The notes under the pieces were generated by a model. That model made no database searches. It saw only the letters and a list, made by a program, of their open reading frames with translations, and was not told the DNA's origin. 22,781 nucleotides of DNA from Micavibrio sp. UBA7689 (GTDB lineage Bacteria > Pseudomonadota > Alphaproteobacteria > Micavibrionales > Micavibrionaceae), in the NCBI GenBank assembly GCA_002482805.1, contig DLGR01000016.1, positions 633-23,413 of the forward strand. Direction: 5' to 3'. Below, in pieces: positions 15,637 to 22,781 of this stretch (its first letter is position 1; every line of letters begins with the position of its first letter). The position numbers were made by a program, and so were the translations under genes.

Positions 15637-16455
15637 TTAAAAAATATGGAAACTAAAATAATCGACGCGTATGTGCCCCGTTGCGATGCCGATTCCCTTG
15701 AAGGCCAGCAGGTGCAAAACATAGATTTCGAGACTGTAGCGGCCACACAGACGAAAGAACGCGGCTATGGGCACGGGCATCTTGGCCGTGAGGTCAGTGT
15801 AGGAGAACGGACGAAAACACATGCACAGCATCATCACGCCCATTATCCCCGCCCCCGCCAGTATTTCCTGCGGTAAGGAAAACGCGGGGAAGAACACCTT
15901 GATTTGGTAGAGCATGTAAACCGCTGCGGCCATCAAACAAAACATCGCGTATTCGGTTTTATCGTAAGGCAGCGATTCACGGTTGCGGGTGAAATACCCC
16001 GCCATCACGAGGAGCATGGCCGTCGATCCGTATTCCAGCACCATGGCGGACGGAAAACCGATCAGGAAAAAGACAAAACATATCGGATAAAGGGTCTCGG
16101 GTTTGCGTTGAATGACCGCCATCATGGGATCGAGCAACAAACGGAAGGCGATCATGGTCGCAATAATATTGAAGGGCAGGATGGGAAACCCCGTTACCCA
16201 AGCGGAAACGATCAACACCCCCGCGCCGATCCACAAACGCGGGCCGACATCGCGGCTTTGCGCGTAACCGATCAGAAAGAACCAGATCGGCGCGCTCAAA
16301 CGACCGACGGCGCGGAGCCACATATCTTCAGGATAAAAGAAATAACCGATATGGTCGATAACCATTATAACGATCGCCGCTGTTTTGAGAAAGTCATACG
16401 ACGTCAGAACGGGCGATAACGAAGCGGTTTTGGAAGAGAAGAGTAATTGAGACAT
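15637..16455 (-). CDS. TraX-family integral membrane protein
   Basis: 272 aa with about eight hydrophobic segments. The first, FLKTAAIVIMVIDHIGYFFYP (about residues 22-42), with the DHIG motif, followed by LRAVGRLSAPIWFFLIGYAQSRD, is characteristic of the TraX family. TraX of the F plasmid N-acetylates pilin; chromosomal relatives are presumed membrane acetyl- or acyltransferases of unknown substrate. The C-terminal SLEIYVLHLLAFKGIG is also typical. The gene has its own strong promoter at 16473-16501, and no terminator is obvious before atpH. A link to the pilin-like genes at 3090-4616 is tempting but they are 11 kb away. Family fairly sure, substrate unknown. Confidence 0.8.
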   Translation of the reverse strand: MSQLLFSSKTASLSPVLTSYDFLKTAAIVIMVIDHIGYFFYPEDMWLRAVGRLSAPIWFFLIGYAQSRDVGPRLWIGAGVLIVSAWVTGFPILPFNIIATMIAFRLLLDPMMAVIQRKPETLYPICFVFFLIGFPSAMVLEYGSTAMLLVMAGYFTRNRESLPYDKTEYAMFCLMAAAVYMLYQIKVFFPAFSLPQEILAGAGIMGVMMLCMCFRPFSYTDLTAKMPVPIAAFFRLCGRYSLEIYVLHLLAFKGIGIATGHIRVDYFSFHIF

Positions 16456-16472
16456 GGCATTTCCCGCGAAGA

Positions 16473-16501
16473 ATTACAGGAAACAGCATACATTATTTCA
16501 A
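16473..16501 (-). promoter_or_regulatory. Strong sigma70-type promoter for the TraX-like gene
   Basis: On the minus strand TTGAAA (16496-16501), exactly 17 bp, then TGTAAT (16473-16478); each hexamer has 5 of 6 consensus bases. The ATG at 16455 is 17 bp below the -10. A 7-bp inverted repeat, TTACAGG at 16474-16480 and CCTGTAA at 16505-16511, overlaps the -10 and flanks the -35, so it may be an operator. Confidence 0.6.
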
Positions 16502-16520
16502 GAGCCTGTAATACCTGCCC

Positions 16521-16988
16521 TTACGAAGTTATCTCGAAATTATGATAGGGTCTTTTTTCGGCCAGCATTTGATCTGTAATGCCGTAACGTTCTTTGAGAG
16601 CCGAGATTCTTGCGCCGCGCTCGGCCAGGGCTTCCATTTGGGTTTCGTCGGGATCTGTCTTGAAAACAGCCCGCTTAAGCCCGTCAAACGCGTGTTGGGC
16701 CCATGACACCGGCATCAGCATTATATTATCCCTTCTGTGAGCCGCCGCCGCATTGGGACGGAAGAATGCATTCACCTTGTCTACAGAATCAAGCATCGCA
16801 TGTGCAAAAACTTCCATGAAAGTGCAATCCTCGGGTATAGATATCTGGGTAATATAATCACGTTCGGTTTTCTCTGCCGCTTCGATAAGCTTATCGACCC
16901 ACTCGATACGTTTGGTTATGGCTTCGGCCGAAGGTGCGGCTGCTTGATTGTGCGCGGTTTGAAGTTCAGAAGTGGGTGCGTCCGACAT
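16521..16988 (-). CDS. Hypothetical protein, 155 aa
   Basis: No recognised family. Soluble, predicted mostly helical, with a polar Ala/Gln-rich first 20 residues, then AITKRIEWVDKLIEAAEKTERDY, a central helix FMEVFAHAMLDSVDKVNAFF (about 57-76), and a charged C-terminal region with ETQMEALAERGARISALKERYG. No membrane segment or signal. It starts at 16988 behind AAGGA eight bases upstream and a near-ideal promoter at 17016-17044, so it is expressed as its own unit even though priA on the same strand ends only 82 bp upstream. Codon use is like its neighbours. No functional inference is safe. Confidence 0.72.
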   Translation of the reverse strand: MSDAPTSELQTAHNQAAAPSAEAITKRIEWVDKLIEAAEKTERDYITQISIPEDCTFMEVFAHAMLDSVDKVNAFFRPNAAAAHRRDNIMLMPVSWAQHAFDGLKRAVFKTDPDETQMEALAERGARISALKERYGITDQMLAEKRPYHNFEITS

Positions 16989-17015
16989 GTTTTATTTCCT
17001 TGTTTTGCATTACAG

Positions 17016-17044
17016 AGAATATTAGATTTTAATTATTATGTCAA
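17016..17044 (-). promoter_or_regulatory. Strong sigma70-type promoter for the gene at 16988
   Basis: On the minus strand a perfect TTGACA (17039-17044), a 17-bp A/T-only-rich spacer and TATTCT (17016-17021). The surrounding 80 bp is far richer in A and T than the genes around it, as in an UP-element region. The predicted leader is about 20 bases and contains the Shine-Dalgarno AAGGA. Confidence 0.6.
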
Positions 17045-17060
17045 TATAATTATTGTTAAA

Positions 17061-17077
17061 CTATTGTAAATCAATAG
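17061..17077 (-). terminator. Weak hairpin at the priA stop codon
   Basis: CTATTG and CAATAG form a 6-bp A/T-rich stem with a 5-base loop that spans the priA stop; on the minus strand it is followed by a short T run (TTTAAC). It is too weak to be a confident terminator. Confidence 0.2.
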
Positions 17078-19239
17078 AAACTTTGCGGATCCATATCGAC
17101 CTGAACCCTTACAGCGGACGGGATTTTCAAGGAATTCAGCCAGTGGGATATGGCCTTTTGAATATCGATGTTTTTTTCCGCGCGAACCAATAAACGGCGG
17201 CGGTATTTTCCGCGCAGGCGGTACATCGGCGCATCGGCCGGCCCGAGCGTTTGAATGCCCGTGCCATGCGGTGCGCTCATACCGAGTTGTTTCGATACCG
17301 TTATTACATCGCGTTCTTCGCGGCCCGAAACAATGATCCCGGCAAGGCGCGTGAAAGGCGGCATGCGTGCGGCTTCGCGTTGCTGCGCTTCGACTTCCAG
17401 AAAATCATCGCGGTTGTCGCTTGCCAGTGCTTTCATCACACGCGATTCCGGATGGAAGGTTTGCAAATAGACATGCCCCTTCTCGCTCTCACGTCCCGCA
17501 CGACCCGCGACTTGATGAAGTAATTGGAATGTGCGCTCACTTGCGCGCAGATCGCCGCCCGCCAAACCCAAATCGCCATCGATCACGCCGACGCATGTTA
17601 ATTTCGGGAAGTGGTGGCCTTTCGCGATAATCTGCGTGCCGATGATGATGTCGATTTTGTGATCACGGATATCATCCAGCGCGGATTTAAGTTTTTCATG
17701 CGTGTCTGTCGTATCGCTCGACAAAATCATGGTGCGTGCTTCGGGGAAATATTCTTTCACCTCTTCCATGATGCGCTCCACGCCGGGACCACATGGCACC
17801 AGCGAATCCGCCTCACCGCATTTCGGACACGCATCGGGGATTTTCGTTTCATACGCGCAATGATGGCAGTGCAGTTTTTTCGTGTTCTTGTGTTCGATCA
17901 GCCAAGCCGTGCAACGCGGGCATTCAAAACGATGACCGCAATTCCTACACAGCGTGAGCGGCGCATAACCGCGGCGGTTGAGGAACAGCAATATTTGTCC
18001 TTTATCGCTCAGCGTTTGCGTCATCACGTCTTTCAAAGACGGCGCGATAAAATGCTGGCGTTCTGGTTTGTCTTTTTTCAAATCGATCAAATGAATATCG
18101 GGCATACCCGCATCGCCATGACGGTCGGGCAAATGCAGATGATCGTATTTTTCATTCCAGACATTCTGCATGGTTTCCAAAGACGGCGTGGCGGAGACCA
18201 GCACAACGGGAATATTGCCCATGTGCGCGCGCACCACGGCCATATCACGGGCGTTGTAGATGACACCCTCTTCCTGTTTGTACGCAGGATCATGTTCTTC
18301 ATCGACGATGATGATGCCGAGATCTTTATAAGGCAAAAACAACGCCGAGCGTGCGCCGACAACAACACGCGATTGTCCATCCGCCACGCCTCGCCATGTG
18401 ATTTTGCGCATATGATCCGACAAAGACGAATGCCACAAAGCGGGCGCGCAACCGAAGCGGTCTTTGAAACGCGATAAAAACGCATTGGAGAGCGCAATTT
18501 CGGGAAGCAGTATTAATGCCTGCTTGTCTGCCTTAAGCGCGGCGGCCACAGCTTCGAAGTACACTTCCGTCTTGCCCGAACCGGTAACACCGTCTAGCAA
18601 TGAAGCGCCATATAGATTGCTTTCGACTTCCTTGACCAGAAAATCCGCGGCCTTTTTTTGCGCACCCGAAAGCGTCGCGCCTTTCAAATCGCAATCGGGC
18701 GTGCGCCCGGGCGGTGTTTGCGGCACAGTGATTTCTTTTAAATATCCTTTGGCGGCGAGAGTTTTTATCACGCCCGCACCGCAGCCCGCTTCGTTCGCGA
18801 GTTCGGATGCTTTGCGTGCCAGCCCATCGGCAGCGATTTTCAACACGCGTTTGGCTTGCGGTGACAAACCCGTTTCGTCTTCTTTCACATCGCCGATGGT
18901 AAAAGCTTTTATTTCCTTGGGCGTTTCCAGAGCGCTTGGCACACTCAGGCACAATTTTAAAAACGATCCCGCGGGCGACATGGTGTAATGCGCAGCCCAT
19001 GTTAAAAATTTGCGGTGCGCTTCGGGCATGGCGGGCAGATCGTATTTCGAGTAAACGGATTTTAATTTTCCCGCCGAAACCTTTTCGGTTCCGCCGCCGC
19101 CCCAGACGACCCCCGCCACATTGCGCGCGCCCAGAGGCGCTATCACATAGTCGCCCTCAAGCAGCTCCACCCCTTCGGGCACGCTGTAATCGTAGGCCTT
19201 TTCCACGGGATAAGGCACAAGGACACTTTTTATTGACAT
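17071..19239 (-). CDS. priA: Primosomal protein N', replication restart helicase
   Basis: Recognises stalled or D-loop forks and reloads the replisome. 722 aa, normal length. The N-terminal DNA-binding part starts VLVPYPVEKAYDYSVPEG. The helicase core has P-loop GVTGSGKT (217-224), DEEH (313-316) and the later VAGRAGR. Between them eight cysteines, as four C-x-x-C pairs (CRNC, CPRC, CHHC, CPKC), form the two zinc sites. GTQIIAKGHHFPKLTCVGVI is a family signature. The start at 19239 gives the canonical N-terminus. The ribosome binding site is weak. In Alphaproteobacteria priA is often near atpH and near an fsa-type transaldolase gene, as here. Confidence 0.97.
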   Translation of the reverse strand: MSIKSVLVPYPVEKAYDYSVPEGVELLEGDYVIAPLGARNVAGVVWGGGGTEKVSAGKLKSVYSKYDLPAMPEAHRKFLTWAAHYTMSPAGSFLKLCLSVPSALETPKEIKAFTIGDVKEDETGLSPQAKRVLKIAADGLARKASELANEAGCGAGVIKTLAAKGYLKEITVPQTPPGRTPDCDLKGATLSGAQKKAADFLVKEVESNLYGASLLDGVTGSGKTEVYFEAVAAALKADKQALILLPEIALSNAFLSRFKDRFGCAPALWHSSLSDHMRKITWRGVADGQSRVVVGARSALFLPYKDLGIIIVDEEHDPAYKQEEGVIYNARDMAVVRAHMGNIPVVLVSATPSLETMQNVWNEKYDHLHLPDRHGDAGMPDIHLIDLKKDKPERQHFIAPSLKDVMTQTLSDKGQILLFLNRRGYAPLTLCRNCGHRFECPRCTAWLIEHKNTKKLHCHHCAYETKIPDACPKCGEADSLVPCGPGVERIMEEVKEYFPEARTMILSSDTTDTHEKLKSALDDIRDHKIDIIIGTQIIAKGHHFPKLTCVGVIDGDLGLAGGDLRASERTFQLLHQVAGRAGRESEKGHVYLQTFHPESRVMKALASDNRDDFLEVEAQQREAARMPPFTRLAGIIVSGREERDVITVSKQLGMSAPHGTGIQTLGPADAPMYRLRGKYRRRLLVRAEKNIDIQKAISHWLNSLKIPSAVRVQVDMDPQSFY

Positions 19240-19261
19240 AAAGAATAACCAATTCTATGTA
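19233..19261 (+). promoter_or_regulatory. Candidate promoter for the gene at 19311
   Basis: TTGACA at 19233-19238 (lying across the antisense of the priA start codon), a 17-bp spacer and TATGTA at 19256-19261. An alternative -10, TATAAC at 19274-19279, has no good -35. The gene starts about 50 bp downstream. Confidence 0.35.
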
Positions 19262-19281
19262 TGGATAAACGACTATAACAA
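19252..19281 (-). promoter_or_regulatory. Candidate promoter for priA
   Basis: On the minus strand TTGTTA (19276-19281), an 18-bp spacer and TAGAAT (19252-19257, 5 of 6). The priA ATG is only 13 bases below the -10, so the leader would be about six bases and hold no Shine-Dalgarno. It overlaps the candidate plus-strand promoter for the divergent gene. Confidence 0.35.
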
Positions 19282-19310
19282 AAAGTCGGGTCAGAGGAAG
19301 TAAAACGGCG

Positions 19311-19895
19311 ATGAATTGGGTGGGTAAAATGTTGGGCATATTGTTCACACGGACATCTGCGCCTGAAACACCAAAGGCAAAGCCGCTGTCTTTCGCCTAC
19401 GTTCCTCTGCAGCGGCTGGAAGAAGTCGTCCACCACTTCCATAGAGACCAAGACGACCATCGCCCCTTAAGCCTGGGCGATATCGCGCACAGCTTTGTTC
19501 ATGCCGGAAAAATAATGGTGTCGGCGCCTGTCAGTAACGATAAAAACACAACATTCAAAGAGTATGGCGAAAGACTGATCGTTCTGGGCAAGAGACTGCC
19601 CACCATGCAAACCGCTGCTGACAATGCACGCATTCCGCGCCAGCATTGGGATTTCCTCCAAAGCCAGCGCGAGCGCCTTGTTCAGGCGGCAGAACTTTAC
19701 GATCAAAGCGCCGAGAAATCCAAAGGACAGGTCGTCATGCCTATCGCCGCGCAAGCCGCAGCTGAAAATTTGCGCGTCTTTGCCGCCAGGTTCGAGCAGC
19801 TGGCCAACTTCGCCGAGTTCGGCACCGAAATCCGTGCAGGACCCGAAAAACAGCTCGCCGAACAGTTACCGGCACCGCGCCACAGGCCTTATTAA
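19311..19895 (+). CDS. Hypothetical protein, 194 aa
   Basis: No recognised family. A short hydrophobic stretch at the start (WVGKMLGILF) is followed by a polar, mostly helical protein with many His, Gln and Ala residues (EEVVHHFHRDQDDH near 37-50; QVVMPIAAQAAAENLRVFAARFEQLANF near 140-167). The first residues might be a weak membrane anchor but are too short for a clear span. AGAGGAAG lies ten bases before the ATG at 19311; an in-frame ATG at 19329 follows GGGTGGG and is an alternative. The gene diverges from priA, with about 71 bp between the starts, and is followed after 98 bp by fsa. Codon use is that of the left-hand genome part. Confidence 0.68.
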   Translation: MNWVGKMLGILFTRTSAPETPKAKPLSFAYVPLQRLEEVVHHFHRDQDDHRPLSLGDIAHSFVHAGKIMVSAPVSNDKNTTFKEYGERLIVLGKRLPTMQTAADNARIPRQHWDFLQSQRERLVQAAELYDQSAEKSKGQVVMPIAAQAAAENLRVFAARFEQLANFAEFGTEIRAGPEKQLAEQLPAPRHRPY

Positions 19896-19993
19896 GGATA
19901 TCCCCGTCTTTGGCTCTTTCGCCCCTTGCCGTTGCCGCCCGTAAACGCTATTCCTAAGGCAACAAACACCCATTATAAGGAACGCGTAACGCC

Positions 19994-20647
19994 ATGAAAT
20001 TCTTCGTCGATACAGCAGACATCAACGACATCAAAGACCTCGCCTCCACGGGCCTTTTGGATGGTGTGACGACGAACCCGTCGCTTATCGCGAAATCGGG
20101 CAAACAATTCATTCCTTTGATCGAAGAAATCTGCGGCGTGGTTGAAGGCCCCGTTTCCGCCGAGGTGGCAAGCACCGATTACGAGACGATGTTGAAGGAA
20201 GGCAAAAAACTCGCCGCTATCGCGGACAATGTCGCGGTGAAAGTTCCGTTGACGCCCGCAGGTTTGAAAGTGTGCAAGGAATTATCCAACGCCGGCACGA
20301 TGGTCAACGTCACGCTGTGCTTCTCAGCGGTGCAGGCGCTGCTCGCCGCCAAGGCTGGCGCCTTCTTCATCTCGCCCTTCATCGGCCGCCTCGACGACAA
20401 GGGCGTCGACGGCATGGAACTGATCCACGAGATCCGGCAGGTCTACGACAATTACGGGTTCGGCACGAACATCCTCGCCGCCTCGATCCGCTCGCCCGAG
20501 CATGTGAAGCAGGCCGCGCTCGCTGGCTCCGACTGCGCCACCCTGCCGCCGAAAATCTTCGCCGAGCTCTACAAGCACGAGCTGACGGACAGCGGCATCG
20601 CCGCGTTCCTTAAGGACTGGGCCGCGACGGGACAGACGATCCTCTAG
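19994..20647 (+). CDS. fsa: Transaldolase / fructose-6-phosphate aldolase family
   Basis: A small (217 aa) class I aldolase of the TalC/FSA type, which exchanges or cleaves C3 units of sugar phosphates in the pentose phosphate network. DTADINDIKDL, GVTTNPSLIAKSG (about 24-36) and VAVKVPLT with Lys83 as the Schiff-base residue are all present, and the C-terminal part (SPFIGRLDDKG, NILAASIRSPEHVKQAALAGSD) is complete. The protein looks whole, but the DNA does not look uniform. By my count, codons 1-98 have 33 ending in A or T, while the following 119 have 9. Leucine is TTG or TTA in 6 of 10 codons before and CTN in all 12 after. This points to a join of two sources near 20,285-20,330. Confidence 0.93.
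   Translation: MKFFVDTADINDIKDLASTGLLDGVTTNPSLIAKSGKQFIPLIEEICGVVEGPVSAEVASTDYETMLKEGKKLAAIADNVAVKVPLTPAGLKVCKELSNAGTMVNVTLCFSAVQALLAAKAGAFFISPFIGRLDDKGVDGMELIHEIRQVYDNYGFGTNILAASIRSPEHVKQAALAGSDCATLPPKIFAELYKHELTDSGIAAFLKDWAATGQTIL
20285..20330. other. Composition breakpoint inside fsa
   Basis: Codon use and GC change abruptly here and do not change back before the window ends. The join lies in the conserved NAGTMVNVTLCFSAVQAL segment (residues about 99-116), which is where two related genes could share enough identical bases for a recombination event or an assembler mis-join. Confidence 0.7.
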
Positions 20648-20652
20648 GATCG

Positions 20653-20703
20653 CTACTTCGAAGTCCGCAGCGCCTCGGCGAACGCGATATAGTCCGAACG
20701 CAT
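20653..20703 (-). other. Possible frameshifted tail of the preceding gene
   Basis: Overlapping the stop by one base (TGATG), another frame reads MRSDYIAFAEALRTSK and then TAG. It has the high-GC codon use of its neighbours and looks like a natural protein end. It could be the displaced C-terminus of the 20703-21644 gene, with the shift somewhere in its last 25 codons, or just chance in GC-rich DNA. Confidence 0.3.
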
Positions 20704-21644
20704 CAGATCGACGCGAATCCCGGCGTCCAGAACCCGAACGAGGCGCTCTCCGCCGTCTTGCTGTGCGCCGGGTCGATCTTCACGCCCAGCACTTCAACGT
20801 TCGTTCCGCCCACCAGCGAAACATTCCGCGCCAGCAATTTGTAATCCGTTCCGTCGGACACGTAGACGTATTGCGGACCGTCCTTGTCCATCGACAGGGC
20901 AGGGTCACGCGGGAGCTCCGGCACGAAGTCTGGCGCCAGTCCCGGTATCCACGCTGCGCCACGATCAGGCAGGCCGGCGAGACCCGCCGCGACCGGATAG
21001 GCGCCGCGCTTCTTGTGGTATGACTTCAGCGCATCGTTGAGCGTCACGAGGTCGCCGACACGCTTGCGGTTGTTCAGGCGCGGATCGTTCCGCATCTGCT
21101 CGGCAATATCCGGTGCGCTGGGAGGATTGGCCGACGCCTGCGGCTTGGGCTTTGGCGGCGCGGCAGCCGGTGCGGCAGGTTGCGGCGCAGCCGGGCGGGG
21201 CGCCATTGCAGCAGCCGGAGCAGGTGCAGGGCGCGGCGCCGGAGCGGCCACAACTGGTTCAGGCATGCGCACAGGCTGCGGCGCCGGCGCTGGTTGGGCA
21301 GCCGGTTTCGGAGCCTCCCTCACGGGCTCAGCCGCTGCCTTCTTCGGCTCGGCCTTGGCTTTCGGCTCTGGTTTTGCCTTCTCGGCCTTCACCTTCGGCG
21401 CCGGCTTGTCTTTCGGCTTCCGGCCGACAAACGCCGCCAGAAGGATCACAAGGAAACCAAACCCCGCAGCGCCCGCGCCGGCGTAAAGCGCCATCGGCGT
21501 CGCCAGGAACTCCTTCACCTGGGGCTGGCTGTCCAGCATCGCCAATGCGTCCGGCGGGGCATACTGCGCCCCGGCAACGGCGCCTCCGCCCAGCATCACC
21601 AGCAGCCCGAGAAAGATCAGGAAACCGCGCACGACTTCTCCCAC
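20703..21644 (-). CDS. Membrane-anchored protein with Pro/Ala/Lys linker and pseudopilin-like C-terminal domain
   Basis: 313 aa. Two hydrophobic segments (residues about 7-27 and 50-73) are followed by a 95-residue low-complexity linker rich in Pro, Ala and Lys (75-170), like the periplasm-spanning parts of TolA or TonB. The C-terminal domain (about 196-313) reads LNDALKSYHKKRGAYPVAAG, WIPGLAPDFVPELPRDP and YVYVSDGTDYKLLARN. This order (helix, YP, W, L-P-x-D-P, Y-x-Y) recalls the globular part of type II secretion major pseudopilins, here on a different anchor. The similarity is by eye only. It converges with fsa and diverges from kdsD. The stop at 20703 may be premature (see the 20653-20703 finding). 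High GC third positions, as in kdsD. Confidence 0.72.
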   Translation of the reverse strand: MGEVVRGFLIFLGLLVMLGGGAVAGAQYAPPDALAMLDSQPQVKEFLATPMALYAGAGAAGFGFLVILLAAFVGRKPKDKPAPKVKAEKAKPEPKAKAEPKKAAAEPVREAPKPAAQPAPAPQPVRMPEPVVAAPAPRPAPAPAAAMAPRPAAPQPAAPAAAPPKPKPQASANPPSAPDIAEQMRNDPRLNNRKRVGDLVTLNDALKSYHKKRGAYPVAAGLAGLPDRGAAWIPGLAPDFVPELPRDPALSMDKDGPQYVYVSDGTDYKLLARNVSLVGGTNVEVLGVKIDPAHSKTAESASFGFWTPGFASI

Positions 21645-21758
21645 ACTCTTCAGCCTGCTTAGCGCGCCCGCAATCCGCCCTCAACAGGGCTTGCAGCAAT
21701 GAAGACACTCCGGGCCCGGATGGATGACAATCCAGCAATTCCGGGGCAAAAGGCCCGC

Positions 21759-22727
21759 ATGACCGAACAGACCCCTAACGGCGGCCATATCGTTACGGCG
21801 CAACGCGTCCTCGCCCTCGAAGCCGAGGCGCTGGGCCAGCTCTCCCGCAGCCTCGATGCGCGTTTCGTTGCGGCCGTGGAAACGATCCTCGCCGCGAAAG
21901 GCCGGGTGATCTGCACCGGCATCGGCAAGTCCGGCCATGTCGCCCGCAAGATCGCCGCGACCATGGCCTCCACCGGCACGCAGGCCTATTTCGTCCACGC
22001 CACCGAAGCCAGCCATGGCGACCTCGGAATGATCGGCCCCGACGATGTCGTCCTCGCCCTGTCCAAATCCGGCGAAACCAAAGAGCTGGCGGACATGATC
22101 TCCTACGCCAAGCGCTATTCCATCCCGCTGATCGGCATGACGGCGAAGGCCGACTCAACGCTCGGCCGCGCCGCCGATATCCTGCTCCAGGTGCCGGACG
22201 CCGCCGAGGCCTGCGCCGAAACCAACGCGCCTACCACCTCGACCACGCTGATGATCGCGCTGGGTGATGCGCTCGCCGTCGCGCTGCTCGAAAGCAAAGG
22301 CTTCAAGGCTGACCACTTCAAGGTCTTCCATCCGGGCGGCAAGCTCGGCGCCATGCTGCGTACCGCCGCCGATGTGATGCATTCATCCGGCCTGCCGCTC
22401 GCCGACGCCGGCGCGCCTTTCATCGAGGCGGTCAAGGCCATGTCAGGCAAGGGCTTCGGCGTTCTCGGCGTCGTCGCAAAGGACGGTAAGCTCGCCGGCA
22501 TCGTCACCGACGGCGATCTCCGCCGCCATCTCACCTCCGGAAAATCGGTCAGCGTGATCGACGACGTGATGACGAAGTCGCCGCTCACCGCCGCGCCGGA
22601 CTCACTCGCCGCCGATGTCCTGCGCACCATGAACGAGCGCAAGATCACGCAGATCTTCGTCCTCGATGGCGGCAAGCCCGTTGGTCTCATCCACATGCAC
22701 GACCTGCTGAAGTCGGGCCTCGCGTGA
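21759..22727 (+). CDS. kdsD: Arabinose-5-phosphate isomerase
   Basis: Converts ribulose 5-phosphate to arabinose 5-phosphate, the first step of KDO synthesis for lipopolysaccharide. With the start at 21759 it is 322 aa, close to the usual 320-330. A SIS sugar-isomerase domain comes first (GIGKSGHVARK about 54-64, FVHATEASHGDLGMI about 78-92, LSKSGETKEL about 101-110), followed by FHPGGKLG and two CBS domains (VTDGDLRRHL, and the second ending PVGLIHMHDLL). I prefer 21759 (MTEQTPNGGH, with AAAGG upstream) over in-frame ATGs at 21699 and 21720, which add residues unlike the family. The stop overlaps the next gene (GTGA). Confidence 0.93.
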   Translation: MTEQTPNGGHIVTAQRVLALEAEALGQLSRSLDARFVAAVETILAAKGRVICTGIGKSGHVARKIAATMASTGTQAYFVHATEASHGDLGMIGPDDVVLALSKSGETKELADMISYAKRYSIPLIGMTAKADSTLGRAADILLQVPDAAEACAETNAPTTSTTLMIALGDALAVALLESKGFKADHFKVFHPGGKLGAMLRTAADVMHSSGLPLADAGAPFIEAVKAMSGKGFGVLGVVAKDGKLAGIVTDGDLRRHLTSGKSVSVIDDVMTKSPLTAAPDSLAADVLRTMNERKITQIFVLDGGKPVGLIHMHDLLKSGLA

Positions 22728-22781
22728 AATCCGTAATCGTCATCCCCGCGCGCTACGCCTCCACACGCCTGCCGGGCAAGC
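22724..22781 (+). CDS. kdsB: 3-deoxy-manno-octulosonate cytidylyltransferase, 5' end only
   Basis: Only 19 codons are inside the window. A GTG overlapping the kdsD stop (GTGA) opens a frame reading MKSVIVIPARYASTRLPGK, which is the nucleotide-binding N-terminus of KdsB, the enzyme that activates KDO with CTP. It follows kdsD by translational coupling, and the two catalyse steps of the same pathway. The rest lies beyond the right edge. Confidence 0.88.
   Translation, partial: MKSVIVIPARYASTRLPGK

Noticed and set aside
17611..18477. 288-codon open frame on the plus strand
   Set aside because: Antisense to priA within its helicase domain, with shadow-type composition.
19269..19287. CGACT/AGTCG inverted repeat upstream of the gene at 19311
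   Set aside because: Five-base arms around a 9-base loop are expected by chance at this scale; no other support for an operator.
21080..21420. Repetitive-looking GC-rich tract, considered as a repeat array
   Set aside because: It has no regular period or spacer and simply encodes the Pro/Ala/Lys linker.
21013..21727. Long Gly/Ala- and Arg-rich plus-strand frames
   Set aside because: They are the complement of the Pro/Ala/Lys-rich linker of the minus-strand gene; low complexity explains the lack of stops.

Overview
The window is bacterial and alphaproteobacterial in character. The F1-ATPase genes stand as a compact atpH-atpA-atpG-atpD-atpC block with no F0 genes beside it, the arrangement usual in Alphaproteobacteria, and priA lies close upstream. 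Positions 1 to about 20,290 have intermediate GC with heavy use of TTG, AAA and GAA codons. I lean towards a Micavibrio-like or related deep alphaproteobacterial lineage, but the sequence alone does not fix this. From about 20,290 to the end, composition becomes GC-rich with almost all third positions G or C. The switch falls inside one intact gene (fsa), so the window may join two genomes, either by assembly or by recombination.

Layout. 1-617: 3' part of a nitroreductase gene. 685-1272: unknown protein. 1273-3048 (minus): lysS followed by a small charged protein. 3090-4616: two tandem, mutually similar, single-membrane-span pilin-like proteins. 4617-4853 (minus): small unknown protein. 4904-9746: overlapping genes for a DinG/XPD-type iron-sulfur helicase, PabB and a PabC-like lyase (p-aminobenzoate for folate). 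9747-10034: a promoter-like region with a palindrome, an unlisted 41-codon gene with a near-perfect Shine-Dalgarno, and a strong terminator. 10035-15499 (minus): F1-ATPase operon atpH, atpA, atpG, a 90-aa disordered protein, atpD, an amphi-Trp domain protein, atpC. 15637-16455 (minus): TraX-like membrane protein. 16521-16988 (minus): unknown protein. 17071-19239 (minus): priA. 19311-19895: unknown protein. 19994-20647: fsa, with the composition switch. 20653-21644 (minus): membrane-anchored protein with a Pro/Ala/Lys-rich linker and a pseudopilin-like C-terminal domain. 21759-22781: kdsD and the first codons of kdsB (KDO for lipopolysaccharide).

The most notable signals are the composition breakpoint in fsa, the pilin-like paralogue pair, two non-ATPase genes inside the F1 operon, a repeated 13-bp leader element before atpA and atpD only, and the small gene at 9853 with a palindrome carrying two GANTC sites. 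I saw no tRNA, rRNA, CRISPR array or insertion sequence.
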